This document shows, piece after piece, positions 46,620 through 55,122 of a stretch of DNA of 64,000 bases. Under the pieces are notes generated by a model. It was given only the letters and a program-made list of their open reading frames with translations, was not told the origin of the DNA and made no database searches. The stretch lies in assembly GCF_009749525.1 (NCBI RefSeq), contig NZ_WOAC01000010.1, positions 62,001-126,000 on the forward strand, given 5' to 3'. Positions within the stretch are counted from its first letter, which is position 1; every line of letters begins with the position of its first letter. Source of the DNA: Mesorhizobium xinjiangense. GTDB lineage: Bacteria; Pseudomonadota; Alphaproteobacteria; Rhizobiales; Rhizobiaceae. The position numbers and the translations under genes are program-made.

Positions 46620-47447
46620 ATGACCTACAAGAGTATCATGGTCCAACTCGATATAGACGCCCCCGCAACGCCGCGCACCAAATTCGCGATGGATCTCGCG
46701 AAGCGGTTCAAAGCGGACCTGATCGGCTTTGCGGCGGCGGAGGTGCATGTCTTCGTGCCGAGAGACGAGGGAGGCTTGGTCGCGGCAGAGGTGCTGCGCC
46801 AGCGGACACGGGAGATTGAGGAGGGACTGAAGAAGCTCGAGGAAGAGTTCCTGAGCATCACGGGCGAAGACGAACACGTCTCCTGGCGTAGCGATGTCGG
46901 CAGCCCCACGCATCTGCTCGCGATCCATTCGCGTGCCGCCGACCTTCTTGTAACCGGAGCACCGGCACCAGAGCGCGCCTCGGACGGTCGCCGGACGCTG
47001 GATCCGGGAACATTGATTCTGTCGGTCGGCCGTCCTGTACTTTTCGCCGCCGACACCCTGGCCCCGCTCCTTGCGCAGAAGGTATTGGTCGCTTGGAAGG
47101 ACACGCGGGAAGCCCGCCGTGCCGTGGTTGACGCCATGCCCCTCCTCGTCAGTGCGGATGAGGTGACGGTGATCACGATTGCCGAAGGTGACCAGAAGGC
47201 CGCACGGGAAAGCGCTGCGGATGTCGCTCATTTCCTGACGAAACACGGCGTCAAGGCAAGCTCCGACGTCCTGGGTATCGGCGGCGCCGATCGCGAGGAG
47301 GCACTTGTCGAGATCGCACGTGAGATGGGTTCGGACCTGGTCGTAGTCGGCGGCTACGGCCATAGCCGATTGCGCGAATGGGCGTTCGGTGGTGTCACGC
47401 GGTCGCTGCTCGCCGACGGATCCCTGCACCGCCTGATTTCCAACTGA
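46620..47447 (+). CDS. Universal stress protein (two UspA domains)
   Basis: The 275-residue protein opens MTYKSIMVQLDIDAPATPRTKFAMDLAKRFKADLIGFAAAE and has two UspA domains. The second ends in DLVVVGGYGHSRLREWAFGGVTRSLL, with the conserved nucleotide-binding G-x2-GH pattern. A longer frame continues upstream to 45969, but the ATG at 46620 starts the family-like sequence. Together with the FNR/FixK-type site it fits low-oxygen survival proteins of the UspA type. Confidence 0.9.
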   Translation: MTYKSIMVQLDIDAPATPRTKFAMDLAKRFKADLIGFAAAEVHVFVPRDEGGLVAAEVLRQRTREIEEGLKKLEEEFLSITGEDEHVSWRSDVGSPTHLLAIHSRAADLLVTGAPAPERASDGRRTLDPGTLILSVGRPVLFAADTLAPLLAQKVLVAWKDTREARRAVVDAMPLLVSADEVTVITIAEGDQKAARESAADVAHFLTKHGVKASSDVLGIGGADREEALVEIAREMGSDLVVVGGYGHSRLREWAFGGVTRSLLADGSLHRLISN

Positions 47448-47540
47448 ACTTCTGTCTCTAGGACCAAACCCCGGTGCCGTCTTGAAGAACGCAACCCTTT
47501 GCCCCAAGTTTTTCGATGGTGGTGAATGGGGATCTTGAGC

Positions 47541-48797
47541 CTATGTCGACAGGTGAGGCAGCAGAGCGTAGGCGGCGTAGCCGAGACCGAGTGCCAAAAG
47601 GGTGAAGCAGGCGAGGGCAAAAGAGAACCGGGGCGGACCTGCCATCATCGCGAGCACCGTGCGCATAAGGGCATTGGTGGCCAAGGCGACAAGCACTGCC
47701 AGCCCCGCCGTTTGGGCGGGAACCATTTCCCGGACGAGGCGCAACGCACTCAGCACTGCGACATCCACATCAAAGGCACCGGAGATGGCCGATGTCGCGA
47801 GCAGCCCGCCCGCGCCGGAGACATCGGCCAGGGCGGCACTCGCGGTCGCCACCACCGCAAAGAGCAGGGCAAAAAGGAGCAGCGGCGCAATCTCGAAGGG
47901 ATTGCGGGTAGGCGAGTTGCCCAATTCCTGGCCGTCACGGAACATGAACAGCGCACCGCAGGCACCGAAGCAGAGAGCCGCTGCGAGCGCGGGAGCGATG
48001 ATCACCGGTAAGACGCGCGGTTCAACGATGATGACGACCAGCGATACGCGCAGGATGGAAACCATGGCTGCGAGTGAGGCTGCGCCGGAAAGCGAGGCCC
48101 ACCGGCTGCTGTCCTTGGCCATACGTGCCAGGGCGAGAGTCACCGCGGTGGAGGAAACGATGGCGCCGGCGAGCACGCTGACGAGGAGGCCGCGGGCTTC
48201 TCCCAACACGCGCACCGCGACATAACCCAAAAAGGATATGGCGGCCACGAGGACGGTGAAGAACCAGATCTCCCAAGGGTTCAGGCCGCCCCAAGGGTCG
48301 ATCGTCCTGTTCGGCAGGAGCGGGAGCACGATGGCCGTCATCACCGCCAGGACCAGGGCGGAACGCAACTCGATCCAGGTCAGCCTCCGCAGCAGGCCGT
48401 GCAGAACCTCCCGGCTGGCGAGGATCGCAGCTAGGGCTGCTCCTCCAGCCGCGGCCACGCGATAATCTCCGGCCACCGCAAGCGCCCCGAGGGCGAAGAC
48501 GCTCAACCCTGCTATCACGCCCGTGACGCTGAAATCCTCGTCATGGGCCGACTCGCGCGCCTTGTACCAGGCGAAGATGGCGGCAAAGCTGACAAAGCCG
48601 GCGATCAGCACCGCATTCGAGCCAAGGGCGCCCGCGAGGACGGCGAAGATGCCGCCGAGGAGCCCGGAGATGCCAAAAGTGCGAATGCCGGCGGTACGGC
48701 TGCGGTCAGGAGCGTCCCGCTCGCGCCAGCCGCGTTCCAGGCCGACAAGAAGGCCAATGGCGAGTGCCAGGCCGAGCTTTGGGAACAGTGGGTCCAT
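47541..48797 (-). CDS. MgtC/DUF4010 family membrane protein
   Basis: The 418-residue protein has about ten hydrophobic segments. The N-terminus (GLALAIGLLVGLERGW) resembles MgtC/SapB, followed by a DUF4010 domain (from about 200). Its transport role is unknown. It follows trxC by 9 nt and the broken cytochrome c gene, so the three probably form one transcript from the FNR/FixK-type site at 49651. A decayed copy is at 20880-21200. Confidence 0.85.
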   Translation of the reverse strand: MDPLFPKLGLALAIGLLVGLERGWRERDAPDRSRTAGIRTFGISGLLGGIFAVLAGALGSNAVLIAGFVSFAAIFAWYKARESAHDEDFSVTGVIAGLSVFALGALAVAGDYRVAAAGGAALAAILASREVLHGLLRRLTWIELRSALVLAVMTAIVLPLLPNRTIDPWGGLNPWEIWFFTVLVAAISFLGYVAVRVLGEARGLLVSVLAGAIVSSTAVTLALARMAKDSSRWASLSGAASLAAMVSILRVSLVVIIVEPRVLPVIIAPALAAALCFGACGALFMFRDGQELGNSPTRNPFEIAPLLLFALLFAVVATASAALADVSGAGGLLATSAISGAFDVDVAVLSALRLVREMVPAQTAGLAVLVALATNALMRTVLAMMAGPPRFSFALACFTLLALGLGYAAYALLPHLST

Positions 48798-48806
48798 GTT
48801 GTTGGG

Positions 48807-49253
48807 TCAGACAGACGCGGCCGGCAGTCGGGCGCGCACCCACTGCACGATCTGGCCGGCCGTCATCGCACCGGATGTGCGTGCGATCTCCCGGCCGCCA
48901 TGAAACAGGATGATCGTTGGAATTCCCCGGATTTCAAGCTTTGCAGCCGCGGACTGCTCGACATCGGAGTTGAGCTTGACCAGGCGTAGGTAGGGCTCGA
49001 GTTCACGGGCGGCGGTCTCGAAGGCGGGCGCCATCATCCGGCACGGACCGCACCATTGTGCCCAAACATCGACGAGCACGGGAACGGTGCTGCGGGCGAT
49101 CTGGCGCTCAAGGACAGTTGCGTCGACATCCTCGGGGTGTCCCGAAAAGAGCCTCGCTCCGCACTTTCCGCACTTGCCGCCGAGGGCGGATCGGGAAGGT
49201 GGCAAGCGATTGACCCCGCCGCATTTCGCACACACGACAAGGGACTCGCTCAT
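48807..49253 (-). CDS. trxC: Thioredoxin 2 (TrxC)
   Basis: The 148-residue protein has the TrxC layout: an N-terminal zinc-finger pair (CAKCGG and CGKCGA near 8-32) and a thioredoxin domain with the active site WCGPC near 68-72. It reduces protein disulfides in the cytoplasm and, in E. coli, is induced by oxidative stress. All four zinc cysteines are present. Confidence 0.93.
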   Translation of the reverse strand: MSESLVVCAKCGGVNRLPPSRSALGGKCGKCGARLFSGHPEDVDATVLERQIARSTVPVLVDVWAQWCGPCRMMAPAFETAARELEPYLRLVKLNSDVEQSAAAKLEIRGIPTIILFHGGREIARTSGAMTAGQIVQWVRARLPAASV

Positions 49254-49274
49254 CGCTCATGTCTCCCGCAAGGA

Positions 49275-49593
49275 TCACTCCTGGATGCTTTCGATATACT
49301 CGACGATATCATGGACTTGCTCGCGCGTTGGCTTGAAATCCGGCATCGCCGGATGCCGAAGGAATAACGGACCGGCAAGATCCAGCCTCAGATCCCTGTA
49401 GGATGCGAGCCGTGACAGCCTGCGAAAGGGTGGTGCCTGCGGATTTTCGCTTTGGTCGACCTGTGCAATCGCGTGGCATATGGCGCAATTGGGCGATCCT
49501 GCGCCCGCGGAACGCGCTCTCGGGCTCGGTGGCAAAGCTGTTCGTCGCGCCTGCGACGAGAAGAATAATACACAGCATGGCTATGGCCAGCAT
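49275..49593 (-). pseudogene. Small c-type cytochrome with a frameshift
   Basis: From the ATG at 49593 a signal peptide (MLAIAMLCIILLVAGAT) and SAFRGRRIAQ are read. The continuation with the heme site CAICH lies in the neighbouring frame and runs through PAMPDFKPTREQVHDIVEYIESI to the stop at 49275. The break is near 49488-49495. The mature part has the CxxCH and a candidate Met ligand of a class I cytochrome c. It precedes trxC by 22 nt. Confidence 0.75.
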
Positions 49594-49650
49594 TGTCAGA
49601 AGCCCCTGAGCGTTCGGATAAAAGCCTATTGCATTGACGAGCGGCCGGTC

Positions 49651-49664
49651 TTGATCCGTGTCAA
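49651..49664. promoter_or_regulatory. FNR/FixK-type site before cytochrome c-trxC-DUF4010
   Basis: TTGATCCGTGTCAA is centred about 64 bp before the cytochrome c start on the minus strand. On the plus strand it abuts the truncated CBS gene. Confidence 0.75.
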
Positions 49665-50079
49665 TGCTTGAAGAAATCAACCATGCGATGAAGATACTGC
49701 TCGATGAGCGGATTTCCGGCGCGCCGGTCGGCGATGCCAAGGGACTGCTCGTCGGTGTGCTGTCCAAGAATGATTGCCTGAGGGCGCCCTGAACGCGAAC
49801 TACCACCAGGAATGGGGCGGCAGCGTCACCGACTACATGACGAGCCCCGTCGAAACATTGGAGGCAGACATCGAACTCATCCAAGCGGCGGAGCACTTCC
49901 TGTCGAGCCACTGGCGGTTTCCCGTCACGAGCGACGGGCGCCTTGCCGGTCAGATCAGCCGCGCCGACGTTCTGTGGATTGACGGTGAACTGGCGATATC
50001 AGCAGCTTCGTTCCGATGGTCGAGACACCGTCGCCGATTCTGCAAGAAAGTGCGTTCTGGTGGCGGGCGCTGGCGCTGA
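49664..50079 (+). pseudogene. CBS-domain protein, 5'-truncated and frameshifted
   Basis: The frame from 49664 reads as the second half of a first CBS domain (ILLDERISGAPVGDAKGLLVGVLSKNDCLR) and stops early. After one missing base near 49785 the next frame continues YHQEWGGSVTDYMTSPVETLEADIELIQAAEHFL and a second CBS domain to RADVLW. The usual start of such proteins is missing because it abuts the FNR/FixK-type site. CBS pairs bind adenosyl ligands; this copy is unlikely to work. Confidence 0.78.
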
Positions 50080-50141
50080 AAATCCCCGCCATCGGCGTGT
50101 CCGCGAAGGGTGGCAAGGAAACCGCCGCAACCGCACTACTT

Positions 50142-51977
50142 TTATGCCGCGACATCCGGCGTGTGGAGCGGATCGCCAATCAAGGAACGGAGTTCGGTTT
50201 CGTCAAGCGTCTCCGTTTCGAGCAACCGGCGAGCCGCACGCTCAAGCAATTCGCGGCGCTCGGTGATAAGCGCTACCGCCCTGCCAAAAGCCTTCTCGAT
50301 AATGTTGCGCACCTCTCCGTCGATCAAGTCGGCTGTGGCCTCACCATAGTCGCGCTCCTGCGGGAAACCGGGGAGCGGTGTGGAACTCAGAAAGGAGTGT
50401 TGGTCCTTTTCCAATGCCACATGACCAATTTTCTCCGACATGCCGTAGTGCGTCACCATCGCCCGCGCGATGTCGGTTACCCGGGCGAGGTCGTCAGCCG
50501 CGCCGGTTGACAGATGCTTGAATACGATCCACTCGGCCGCCCGGCCGCCGAGCAGTACAGCCATCTTGTTCTCCAGTTCCTCCCGTGTCATCAGAAAGCG
50601 GTCTTCCGTCGGCCGCTGGATGGTGTAGCCGAGGGCTCCCACACCACGCGGAATAATCGAAACCTTGTGAACGGGGTCTACGCCCGGCAGCGTCAGCGCG
50701 ACCAGCGTGTGACCCATTTCGTGATAGGCGACAATCTCGCGCTCCTTCGGATTGAGCAGTCGATTGCGCTTTTCCAGCCCGGCCACGATACGCTCGATCG
50801 CATTGTTGAAGTCCTCCATCGTCACGGAGTCGGCCTTTCGCCGAGTCGCGAGCAGCGTCGCCTCATTGACGAGGTTGGCAAGGTCTGCGCCGGTGAAGCC
50901 CGGTGTAAGGGCAGCCACCTTCTCCGGATCTACGTTCGCGCCAAGCTTGGCTTTCTTCATATGGACCTGCAGGATCTGGATGCGTCCCCGCTTGTCCGGT
51001 CGGTCGATCAACACTTGCCGGTCGAACCGGCCGGCGCGCAGGAGCGCGGGGTCGAGGATTTCGGGTCGGTTGGTGGCGGCCAGAAGCACGACACCGGTCG
51101 ACGCATCAAAGCCGTCCAGTTCGACAAGAAGCTGGTTCAGTGTCTGTTCCTTCTCGTCATGGCCGCCCATCATTGGTCCCGCACCGCGAGCCCGGCCGAG
51201 CGCGTCGAGCTCGTCGATGAAGATAATGGCGGGGGCTTTCGCGCGCGCCTGCTCGAATAGGTCGCGCACGCGGGCGGCTCCCACGCCGACGAACATCTCG
51301 ACGAACTCGGAACCGGAGATCGAGAAGAATGGCACCTTTGCTTCGCCGGCCACGGCCCTGGCGATCAGCGTTTTGCCGGTACCGGGCGGTCCGAGCAACA
51401 GCACGCCCTTGGGCATACGCCCGCCCAGCCTGCCATATTCTTCCGGATTACGCAGGAACTCGATGATCTCCTGCAATTCCTCTTTCGCCTCGTCCACGCC
51501 TGCCACATCTTCGAAGGTGACCTTGGTATCGGTCTCGACATAAACCTTCGCCCTGCTTTTGCCGAGCTGCAGTAGACCACCGCCCGTACCACCGCCCATG
51601 CGCCGGATCACGAACACCCAGACGCCGACAAACAGCACCATCGGAATCACCCACGACAGGAGATCACGCAGGAATGTGCTCTCGATTTGCCCGGTGACGA
51701 CGACATCGTGCTGCCGGAGCTGTTCGGCGAAGTCGGGCTCGACGCGCGTGGTGATGAACTTTGACTGACCGGCTGCAAGCGGTTGTTTGAATGTTCCCTG
51801 AACAAAGCGGTCCGACACTTGGAGTTCGGCGATCCGGCCGGCCTGCAAATGGCTCTCGAATTCGCTGTAAGGTATCTGTGCAACCTGCTGCGTGGTAGCG
51901 AATAGGTACTGGATCAACATCAGTCCGACAAAGGCCGCGAGCCAGTACCAGATGTTGAACTGTATCTTATTGTTCAT
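50142..51977 (-). CDS. ftsH: ATP-dependent zinc metalloprotease FtsH
   Basis: FtsH is a membrane-bound AAA protease that degrades damaged membrane proteins. Two membrane helices flank a periplasmic domain (about 9-28 and 107-126). The AAA module has Walker A GPPGTGKT near 205-212, Walker [12 protein letters not shown] and the second-region [17 protein letters not shown]. The protease site is HEMGH. The length (611 aa) is slightly short of typical FtsH but complete. The ATG at 51977 starts the first helix. It is probably a stress-island paralogue, since a housekeeping ftsH normally sits beside tilS elsewhere. Confidence 0.94.
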   Translation of the reverse strand: MNNKIQFNIWYWLAAFVGLMLIQYLFATTQQVAQIPYSEFESHLQAGRIAELQVSDRFVQGTFKQPLAAGQSKFITTRVEPDFAEQLRQHDVVVTGQIESTFLRDLLSWVIPMVLFVGVWVFVIRRMGGGTGGGLLQLGKSRAKVYVETDTKVTFEDVAGVDEAKEELQEIIEFLRNPEEYGRLGGRMPKGVLLLGPPGTGKTLIARAVAGEAKVPFFSISGSEFVEMFVGVGAARVRDLFEQARAKAPAIIFIDELDALGRARGAGPMMGGHDEKEQTLNQLLVELDGFDASTGVVLLAATNRPEILDPALLRAGRFDRQVLIDRPDKRGRIQILQVHMKKAKLGANVDPEKVAALTPGFTGADLANLVNEATLLATRRKADSVTMEDFNNAIERIVAGLEKRNRLLNPKEREIVAYHEMGHTLVALTLPGVDPVHKVSIIPRGVGALGYTIQRPTEDRFLMTREELENKMAVLLGGRAAEWIVFKHLSTGAADDLARVTDIARAMVTHYGMSEKIGHVALEKDQHSFLSSTPLPGFPQERDYGEATADLIDGEVRNIIEKAFGRAVALITERRELLERAARRLLETETLDETELRSLIGDPLHTPDVAA

Positions 51978-52537
51978 CTTTTCGAACTCATCACCAAAAC
52001 GGGTTAGAAGTCCCGGCAATCGCGACCGGCAATCTTCACCTGGGCCCAGCCGTCTCTTTCAATCCTGTCTATACGCTGAGGTCAGACGGTGAATTGCGCC
52101 ATATCAATTTCATGAGGCTCCCCGCATCATCTCAAGCTTGCGTGAGGAGTTGATCGGTTCAGAGCACCACCGACAGCGTGCCGGCTCTGCGCAGAATCGC
52201 AGGCAAGTGGCTGCCTGAGGATCTGGTGGGCCGGAGATTCATGGATTTGCGCGTTGCTGCCAGGATTCCGCTTGCGCGAGATCAATTCCCGCCACCCAGA
52301 GTCGGGTAGAGTAGCTTTGTCGATTGGCAGGGAAGAACGCTCTCGACCTTCCAATTGCAGGAAGCTTCAGTTCCCAGAATATGAGGAAGGCAAGGCTTGC
52401 TTCTGGCTATTTTCTGCTGATCAACGTCGCGGATTCGCGGGCTCGGATAGCTGTCGACTTGCAGACCGGGAGTGTAATTGCCGACGGGTGAAGATAGCTA
52501 CCAGACTAGCCTTGGTAGCCGAGGCAAGGGGAGACGA
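51978..52537. other. Gene-free interval between ftsH and copB
   Basis: No convincing gene is seen in these 560 bases. Minus-strand codons around 52130-52255 can be aligned loosely with the end of a Usp protein, but the match is too weak to call. There is no clear FNR/FixK-type site. The promoters of both divergent genes must be here. Confidence 0.4.
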
Positions 52538-54631
52538 ATGCAGGATGCCGATCACCACGCCGCAAGGCAGAACGCTCACCACGGACAGCACGCCGAGGCG
52601 CCCCTAACTGGCGACCGAAATCCTGACAGGGGCTCCGGCTCGGATCATGGGGTGCACGCCGGGCATGCCGATCATTCGGCCATGGTGGAAGACTTCCGCC
52701 GCAGATTCTGGGTGGCGCTGGCGCTGACGCCGCCGATCCTCATCCTATCGCCGATGATCCAGCACTGGCTGGGGTTGAGCGATATTCTGGCCTTCCCCGG
52801 TAGCGAGTTGCTGCTCTTCCTCCTGTCCAGCATCGTCTATTTCTACGGCGGCTGGCCCTTCATCAGCGGGTTTTCCTCGGAGCTGAAGGCCGGCAAGCCC
52901 GGCATGATGACGCTGATCGCGCTGGCGATCTCGGTCGCCTACTTCTATTCGGCGGCCGTGACGTTCGGGCTGCCCGGCATGTCCTTCTATTGGGAGCTTG
53001 CCACCCTTATCGCCATCATGCTGCTCGGTCACTGGCTGGAAATGCGCTCCGTTATGGGCGCCTCGCGGGCGTTGGAGGAACTGGTCAGGCTTCTCCCTGA
53101 CACGGCGCTGCGGCTCGATGCCGAGGGCAACAGTCATGAGGTGGCGATCTCCGCACTTGCGCCCGGAGACCGTGTACTCGTCCGACCAGGCGCGAAAGTC
53201 CCGGTCGACGGCCGCGTCGCCGAGGGCGAAACCTCTTTCAACGAGTCGATGCTAACGGGCGAGTCGCGCCCGGTTTCCAAGAAGCCGGGAGACAGCGCGA
53301 TCGGCGGTGCGATCAACGGCGCGGGCGCCGTGACGATCGAGGTGACGGCGACGGGAAGCAGCACATATCTCGCGCAGGTCATCGACATGGTGAAGCAGGC
53401 GCAGGCCAGCCGCTCACGCACGCAAGACATCGCCAATCGCGCCGCGGGCTGGCTCACCTATGTCGCGCTGATCGTCGGCTTCGGCTCATTGGCCTTCTGG
53501 GTGATGGCCGGCGAGACCTGGGAGTTCGCGATTGAGCGCATGGTCACCGTGATGGTGATCGCCTGTCCGCACGCGCTCGGCCTGGCGGTCCCGCTCGTCG
53601 TCGCCGTCAGCACCTCGCTCAGCGCCGGAAATGGGCTTCTCATCCGCGACCGCGCCGCCTTCGAGCGTGCGCGCAATCTCAACGCCGCCGTCTTCGACAA
53701 AACGGGAACGCTGACCGAGGGCAGGTTCGGCGTCAGCGATATCGTCATGCTCTCGGGCGAAGACGAGACGGATGCGCTGCGGCTCGCGGCTTCAGCGGAA
53801 AGCCAGTCGGAGCACCCGATCGCCCAGGGTATTGTGGCGGCCGCAAAAGAGCGGGGCCTCGCCTTTCCGAAGCCCGACAGCGTCCGCAATATTACCGGCG
53901 AAGGCATCGTTGCCGCGGTCCAGGGTGAGGAGCTCAGCATCGTCAGCCCAGGCCGTCTCGCACGGCAGGGTAAACTGATCGCCCACCCGCGCCTGAAGCA
54001 GCTCGAGGAGCAGGGCAAGACTGTGGTCGTTCTGGTCAGGGGTGGCGAGCCGCAGGCTCTGTTTGCGCTGGCCGACATCGCTCGGCCGGAATCGCGGGAG
54101 GCGGTGGCGCAGCTCAAGCAACTGGGCATCAGCCCGATCATGCTGACGGGCGACGCCGAGGGCGTAGCACGCTCGGTCTCCGCAGAGCTCGGCATCGACG
54201 AGTACTTCGCCGAGGTGCTGCCGGATCAGAAGGCCGCCAAGATCGGCGCACTCCAGGACAGAGGCCTGCGGGTGGCGATGGTGGGCGACGGCGTCAACGA
54301 TGCGCCGGCCCTTGTACAGGCCGATCTCGGCGTGGCCATCGGCGCAGGCACGGACGTCGCCGTGGAGTCGGCCGACGTCGTTCTTGTCCGCAGCGATCCG
54401 CGCGATGTGGCCGCCATCCTCGGCCTGTCGCGGGCGACCTACCGCAAGATGGTGCAGAACCTGATCTGGGCGACCGGCTACAACGCGATCGCCATTCCCA
54501 TGGCGGCGGGCATCACTTTCGGGACGGGCTTCTTAATGACGCCCGCCATCGGCGCCGTCTTCATGTCGGCCAGCACCATCATCGTCGCCATCAACGCCCA
54601 ATTGTTACGGCTTTACGGACGAGGAAAGTAG
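52538..54631 (+). CDS. copB: CopB-type copper-exporting P-type ATPase
   Basis: The 697-residue P1B ATPase has a histidine-rich N-terminus (HHAARQNAHHGQH and HGVHAGHADH within the first 50 residues) in place of a CxxC metal domain. It has eight membrane helices, the ion-channel motif ACPHALGL (CPH, subgroup P1B-3, copper or silver), the phosphorylation site DKTGTLTE, the HP motif and GDGVNDAPAL. The ATG at 52538 with AGGGGAG is preferred over starts further upstream. CopB-type pumps export copper across the inner membrane. No copper repressor is next to it. Confidence 0.92.
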   Translation: MQDADHHAARQNAHHGQHAEAPLTGDRNPDRGSGSDHGVHAGHADHSAMVEDFRRRFWVALALTPPILILSPMIQHWLGLSDILAFPGSELLLFLLSSIVYFYGGWPFISGFSSELKAGKPGMMTLIALAISVAYFYSAAVTFGLPGMSFYWELATLIAIMLLGHWLEMRSVMGASRALEELVRLLPDTALRLDAEGNSHEVAISALAPGDRVLVRPGAKVPVDGRVAEGETSFNESMLTGESRPVSKKPGDSAIGGAINGAGAVTIEVTATGSSTYLAQVIDMVKQAQASRSRTQDIANRAAGWLTYVALIVGFGSLAFWVMAGETWEFAIERMVTVMVIACPHALGLAVPLVVAVSTSLSAGNGLLIRDRAAFERARNLNAAVFDKTGTLTEGRFGVSDIVMLSGEDETDALRLAASAESQSEHPIAQGIVAAAKERGLAFPKPDSVRNITGEGIVAAVQGEELSIVSPGRLARQGKLIAHPRLKQLEEQGKTVVVLVRGGEPQALFALADIARPESREAVAQLKQLGISPIMLTGDAEGVARSVSAELGIDEYFAEVLPDQKAAKIGALQDRGLRVAMVGDGVNDAPALVQADLGVAIGAGTDVAVESADVVLVRSDPRDVAAILGLSRATYRKMVQNLIWATGYNAIAIPMAAGITFGTGFLMTPAIGAVFMSASTIIVAINAQLLRLYGRGK

Positions 54632-54957
54632 GCGGCTTTATTTTTGGCCCCATGGCTTGATCCACATCATGGATGGGTCGCCATAGGCGTGGCAGCATTA
54701 ATGAAGCCCACTGCGCGAGGGAAGGGAAGACATACGCCTTCTGCACGCCAATAGAAGCAAAAAACGCCCTCTGCGGCTCCAATTCGTCTCCGCCGCGCTG
54801 CATCGGCTGATGATCGCTTTCCTCTTGGCGGCGTCGATGATCCTTATCGATAGCTTCCACGCCCATGCCGGAAACTCTTGGACTTGCCCGCAAGGTGGCG
54901 TGCCGCGGCGTGAAGGTCTATCCAACCAGCACCGCGCACCGGATGCGCCCGCCCCCG
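54632..54957. other. Gene-free interval with an orphan regulatory site
   Basis: This interval lies between two converging gene ends (copB and ccoS). It holds a 13/14 FNR/FixK-type site at 54657-54670 but no intact gene on either strand. It may be the promoter of a lost gene. Confidence 0.4.
54657..54670. promoter_or_regulatory. Orphan FNR/FixK-type site
   Basis: TTGATCCACATCAT matches the site with one change in the last base. No gene starts within 300 bp on the plus strand, so the site looks left behind. Confidence 0.45.
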
Positions 54958-55122
54958 CTAGGCATTTTGTTCGCGGATGGGACGGTCCTCGTCGACAAGG
55001 ATGCGCGCGGCTGCGCCGTCCAGGTCTTCATACTGCCCGTCGCGCAACGACCAGAGGAAGGCGACGAGGGCGGTTATGCCCATCAGAATGGCGACGGGGA
55101 TCAACCAGACGAGATAACTCAT
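54958..55122 (-). CDS. ccoS: CcoS/FixS cbb3 oxidase assembly protein
   Basis: The 54-residue protein reads MSYLVWLIPVAILMGITALV with one membrane helix, then AFLWSLRDGQYEDLDGAAARIL, the FixS/CcoS pattern. The family has an acidic tail after the helix and helps insert copper and heme into cbb3 oxidase. The stop is at 54958-54960. The start overlaps the ccoI stop (ATGA). Confidence 0.92.
   Translation of the reverse strand: MSYLVWLIPVAILMGITALVAFLWSLRDGQYEDLDGAAARILVDEDRPIREQNA

Noticed and set aside
52127-52354. Possible Usp C-terminal relic on the minus strand
   Set aside because: The alignment is short and loose and could arise by chance.
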